A stretch of 35,594 nt of DNA from Alicyclobacillus sp. (GTDB lineage Bacteria; Bacillota; Bacilli; Alicyclobacillales; Alicyclobacillaceae). Of this stretch, positions 34,949-35,594 are shown one piece after another. The stretch covers positions 1 through 35,594 of the forward strand of contig JAILZF010000006.1 in NCBI GenBank assembly GCA_023512635.1. Reading direction: 5' to 3'. The position numbers and the translations under genes are program-made. How positions within the stretch are numbered: position 1 is the first letter of the stretch; each line of letters begins with the position of its first letter. Below the pieces are notes generated by a model that was not told the DNA's origin, ran no database searches, and saw nothing but the letters and a program-made list of their open reading frames with translations.

Positions 34949-35594
34949 ATGATTCGGGCGGGGATTCTCGGAACAGGTTCAGCACTGCCACAACGGGTCT
35001 TGACGAACGCGGACTTAGAACAGATGGTGGACACCAATGACGAGTGGATTGTCACGCGTACGGGCATTCGCGAACGGCGGATTGCTGAACCTGGCGAGAC
35101 GACGTCCGAGTACGCGGCGGCCGCTTGCCAACAGGCATTGGCCCGGGCGGGGGTGGAGGCGGCGGCCGTCGATTTGGTGATCTGCGCGACGGTCACGCCG
35201 GATATGATGTTTCCTGCCACCGCTTGTCTGGTGCAAGACCGGATTGGCGCGGTCAATGCTGGGGCGTTTGACTTGTCGGCCGCGTGCACCGGTTTTTTGT
35301 ACGGTCTGGCGTGTGCGGCAGGCCTGGTTCAGGCTGGAATCTATCGCTATGTGTTGGTCTGTGCAGCCGACTTGCTGTCGCGCATCACCGATTACGAAGA
35401 CCGCAAAACGTGCGTGTTGTTTGGCGATGGGGCTGGCGCCGTACTGGTGGGGCCGGTCCCTGAGGGGCGCGGTTTTCTCTCGTTCGACCTCGGTTCAGAC
35501 GGCAGTGGCGGCCATTTTCTGTATCTCCCGGCGGGCGGCTCCAAGTTGCCGGCGTCGGCAGACACGGTCCGCAACCGCCAACACTATTTAAAAA
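34949..35594 (+). CDS. fabH: Beta-ketoacyl-ACP synthase III, N-terminal part
   Basis: Condenses acyl-CoA primers with malonyl-ACP to start fatty acid synthesis. The gene runs off the right edge after 215 codons. AGILGTGSALPQRVLTN, DEWIVTRTGIRERR and the nucleophile C113 in DLSAACTGFLYGL are seen. VLFGDGAGAVLVGP follows. The catalytic His and Asn lie beyond the window. The ATG at 34949 follows AAGGAGGAG. Chain-initiator preference (branched or cyclic primers) cannot be read from this part. Confidence 0.95.
   Translation, partial: MIRAGILGTGSALPQRVLTNADLEQMVDTNDEWIVTRTGIRERRIAEPGETTSEYAAAACQQALARAGVEAAAVDLVICATVTPDMMFPATACLVQDRIGAVNAGAFDLSAACTGFLYGLACAAGLVQAGIYRYVLVCAADLLSRITDYEDRKTCVLFGDGAGAVLVGPVPEGRGFLSFDLGSDGSGGHFLYLPAGGSKLPASADTVRNRQHYLK

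Overview
The window comes from the chromosome of a GC-rich, endospore-forming Firmicute of the class Bacilli. It follows the Bacillus subtilis yloA-to-recG gene order (rqcH, Ca-ATPase, yicC, remA, gmk, rpoZ, coaBC, priA, def, fmt, rsmB, rlmN, prpC, prkC, rsgA, rpe, spoVM, rpmB, asp23-like, fakA-like, recG). It also carries a 26-residue SpoVM and RemA. The high GC content, strong Shine-Dalgarno sites, frequent GTG/TTG starts and a UDP-sulfoquinovose synthase suggest the Alicyclobacillaceae or a relative. That placement is inference.

Layout. 1-6830: a partial glutamate dehydrogenase (minus strand), a four-helix DUF2254-like membrane protein, the ribosome rescue factor RqcH (minus strand, tail-to-tail overlap with the membrane protein) and a calcium-type P-type ATPase. 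7026-21738: a dense plus-strand series for RNA turnover (YicC), biofilm regulation (RemA), nucleotide and CoA synthesis (Gmk, CoaBC), RNA polymerase omega, replication restart (PriA), formyl-methionine handling (Fmt, Def), rRNA methylation (RsmB, RlmN), the PrpC/PrkC phosphatase-kinase pair, ribosome assembly (RsgA), Rpe and SpoVM. 21868-26482: zinc-type L28 on the minus strand, divergent from the Asp23-like, FakA-like and RecG genes. 26556-29088: a lipid headgroup stretch with phosphatidylserine decarboxylase, a 550-base region packed with inverted repeats, then UDP-sulfoquinovose synthase. 29228-30628: a stand-alone amidase on the minus strand. 31014-35594: rsmD, coaD, a patatin-like gene, yceD, rpmF, plsX and the first two thirds of fabH, which joins rRNA modification and CoA synthesis to fatty acid initiation.

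Compared with B. subtilis, thiN (yloS), sdaAB/sdaAA and fapR are missing from their usual places. The ylbH-ylbI-ylbK-ylbN-rpmF group is placed directly ahead of plsX-fabH.

The most unusual non-coding material is: (1) 27390-27939 between psd and the sulfoquinovose synthase, with at least eight closely packed stems and a possible 36-residue ORF; (2) the 385-base region upstream of the amidase, where a consensus -10 box, a three-way-junction fold and an intrinsic terminator on the minus strand look like a small RNA or attenuated leader; (3) two long hairpins without T-tracts on either side of rpoZ.
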